From CAWUIH01 sp963922495 (lineage in GTDB: Bacteria; Pseudomonadota; Gammaproteobacteria; Coxiellales; Coxiellaceae), in the NCBI GenBank assembly GCA_963922495.1, contig CAWUIH010000036.1:1-15552 (forward strand): DNA of 15,552 nt. Reading direction: 5' to 3'. Shown here in pieces: positions 15,527 through 15,552 of the stretch (the stretch's first letter is position 1; every line of letters starts with the position of its first letter). Both the position numbers and the translations under genes were made by a program. The notes under the pieces are model-generated. The model saw only the letters and a list, made by a program, of their open reading frames with translations, was not told the DNA's origin and searched no databases.

Positions 15527-15552
15527 ATGAAAATTTTAAAGTTATTATATAT
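15527..15552 (+). CDS. Possible start of the next gene (cut by the window end)
   Basis: An ATG at 15527 is preceded by AGGGG (15513-15517), 9 nt upstream, and begins MKILKLLY before the window ends. A basic then hydrophobic start suits a signal peptide or membrane protein. Eight codons are too few to name a function or prove that it is a gene. Confidence 0.35.

Overview
The window is a stretch of core chromosome from a Gram-negative gammaproteobacterium with AT-rich DNA and AT-leaning codon use. The gene order gyrA-serC-aroA-cmk-rpsA, then lapA-lapB-pyrF, is the conserved gammaproteobacterial arrangement. The protein set (RelA with a degenerate hydrolase domain, LapA/LapB, RseP) fits a didermic, LPS-making cell. 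The class II-like AroA and the low GC suggest a relative of Legionellales/Coxiellaceae. That placement is inference from remembered family features, not a search.

Layout: 211-2742 gyrA (GTG start); 2869-5949 serC-aroA-cmk, tightly spaced with an ATGA overlap between aroA and cmk; 6063-7715 rpsA behind a 113-nt leader able to form three hairpins; 7716-7955 a gene-free gap where ihfB often lies in relatives, holding a perfect 15-bp inverted repeat and a second dyad; 7956-10119 lapA-lapB-pyrF, each overlapping the next by one base (TAATG); 10191-11225 a WecA-type phosphoglycosyltransferase; 11262-13424 relA on the minus strand, convergent with wecA; 13561-14928 rseP, divergent from relA; 14929-15273 a gene-poor stretch with unexplained inverted repeats; 15274-15417 an unrecognised 47-residue membrane or secreted peptide gene with a strong ribosome binding site and its own intrinsic terminator; 15527-15552 the possible first codons of another gene.

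The genes cover DNA topology (GyrA), serine and aromatic synthesis (SerC, AroA), pyrimidine metabolism (CMP kinase, PyrF), translation (S1), LPS quality control (LapA/LapB), undecaprenyl-linked glycan initiation (WecA type), stringent response (RelA) and envelope stress proteolysis (RseP). No mobile element with a transposase, CRISPR array, tRNA or rRNA was seen. The least explained part is the last 620 bases. Other points of interest are a natural Val at GyrA position 83, departures from the class II signatures in AroA, and the structured leaders of rpsA, lapA and rseP.
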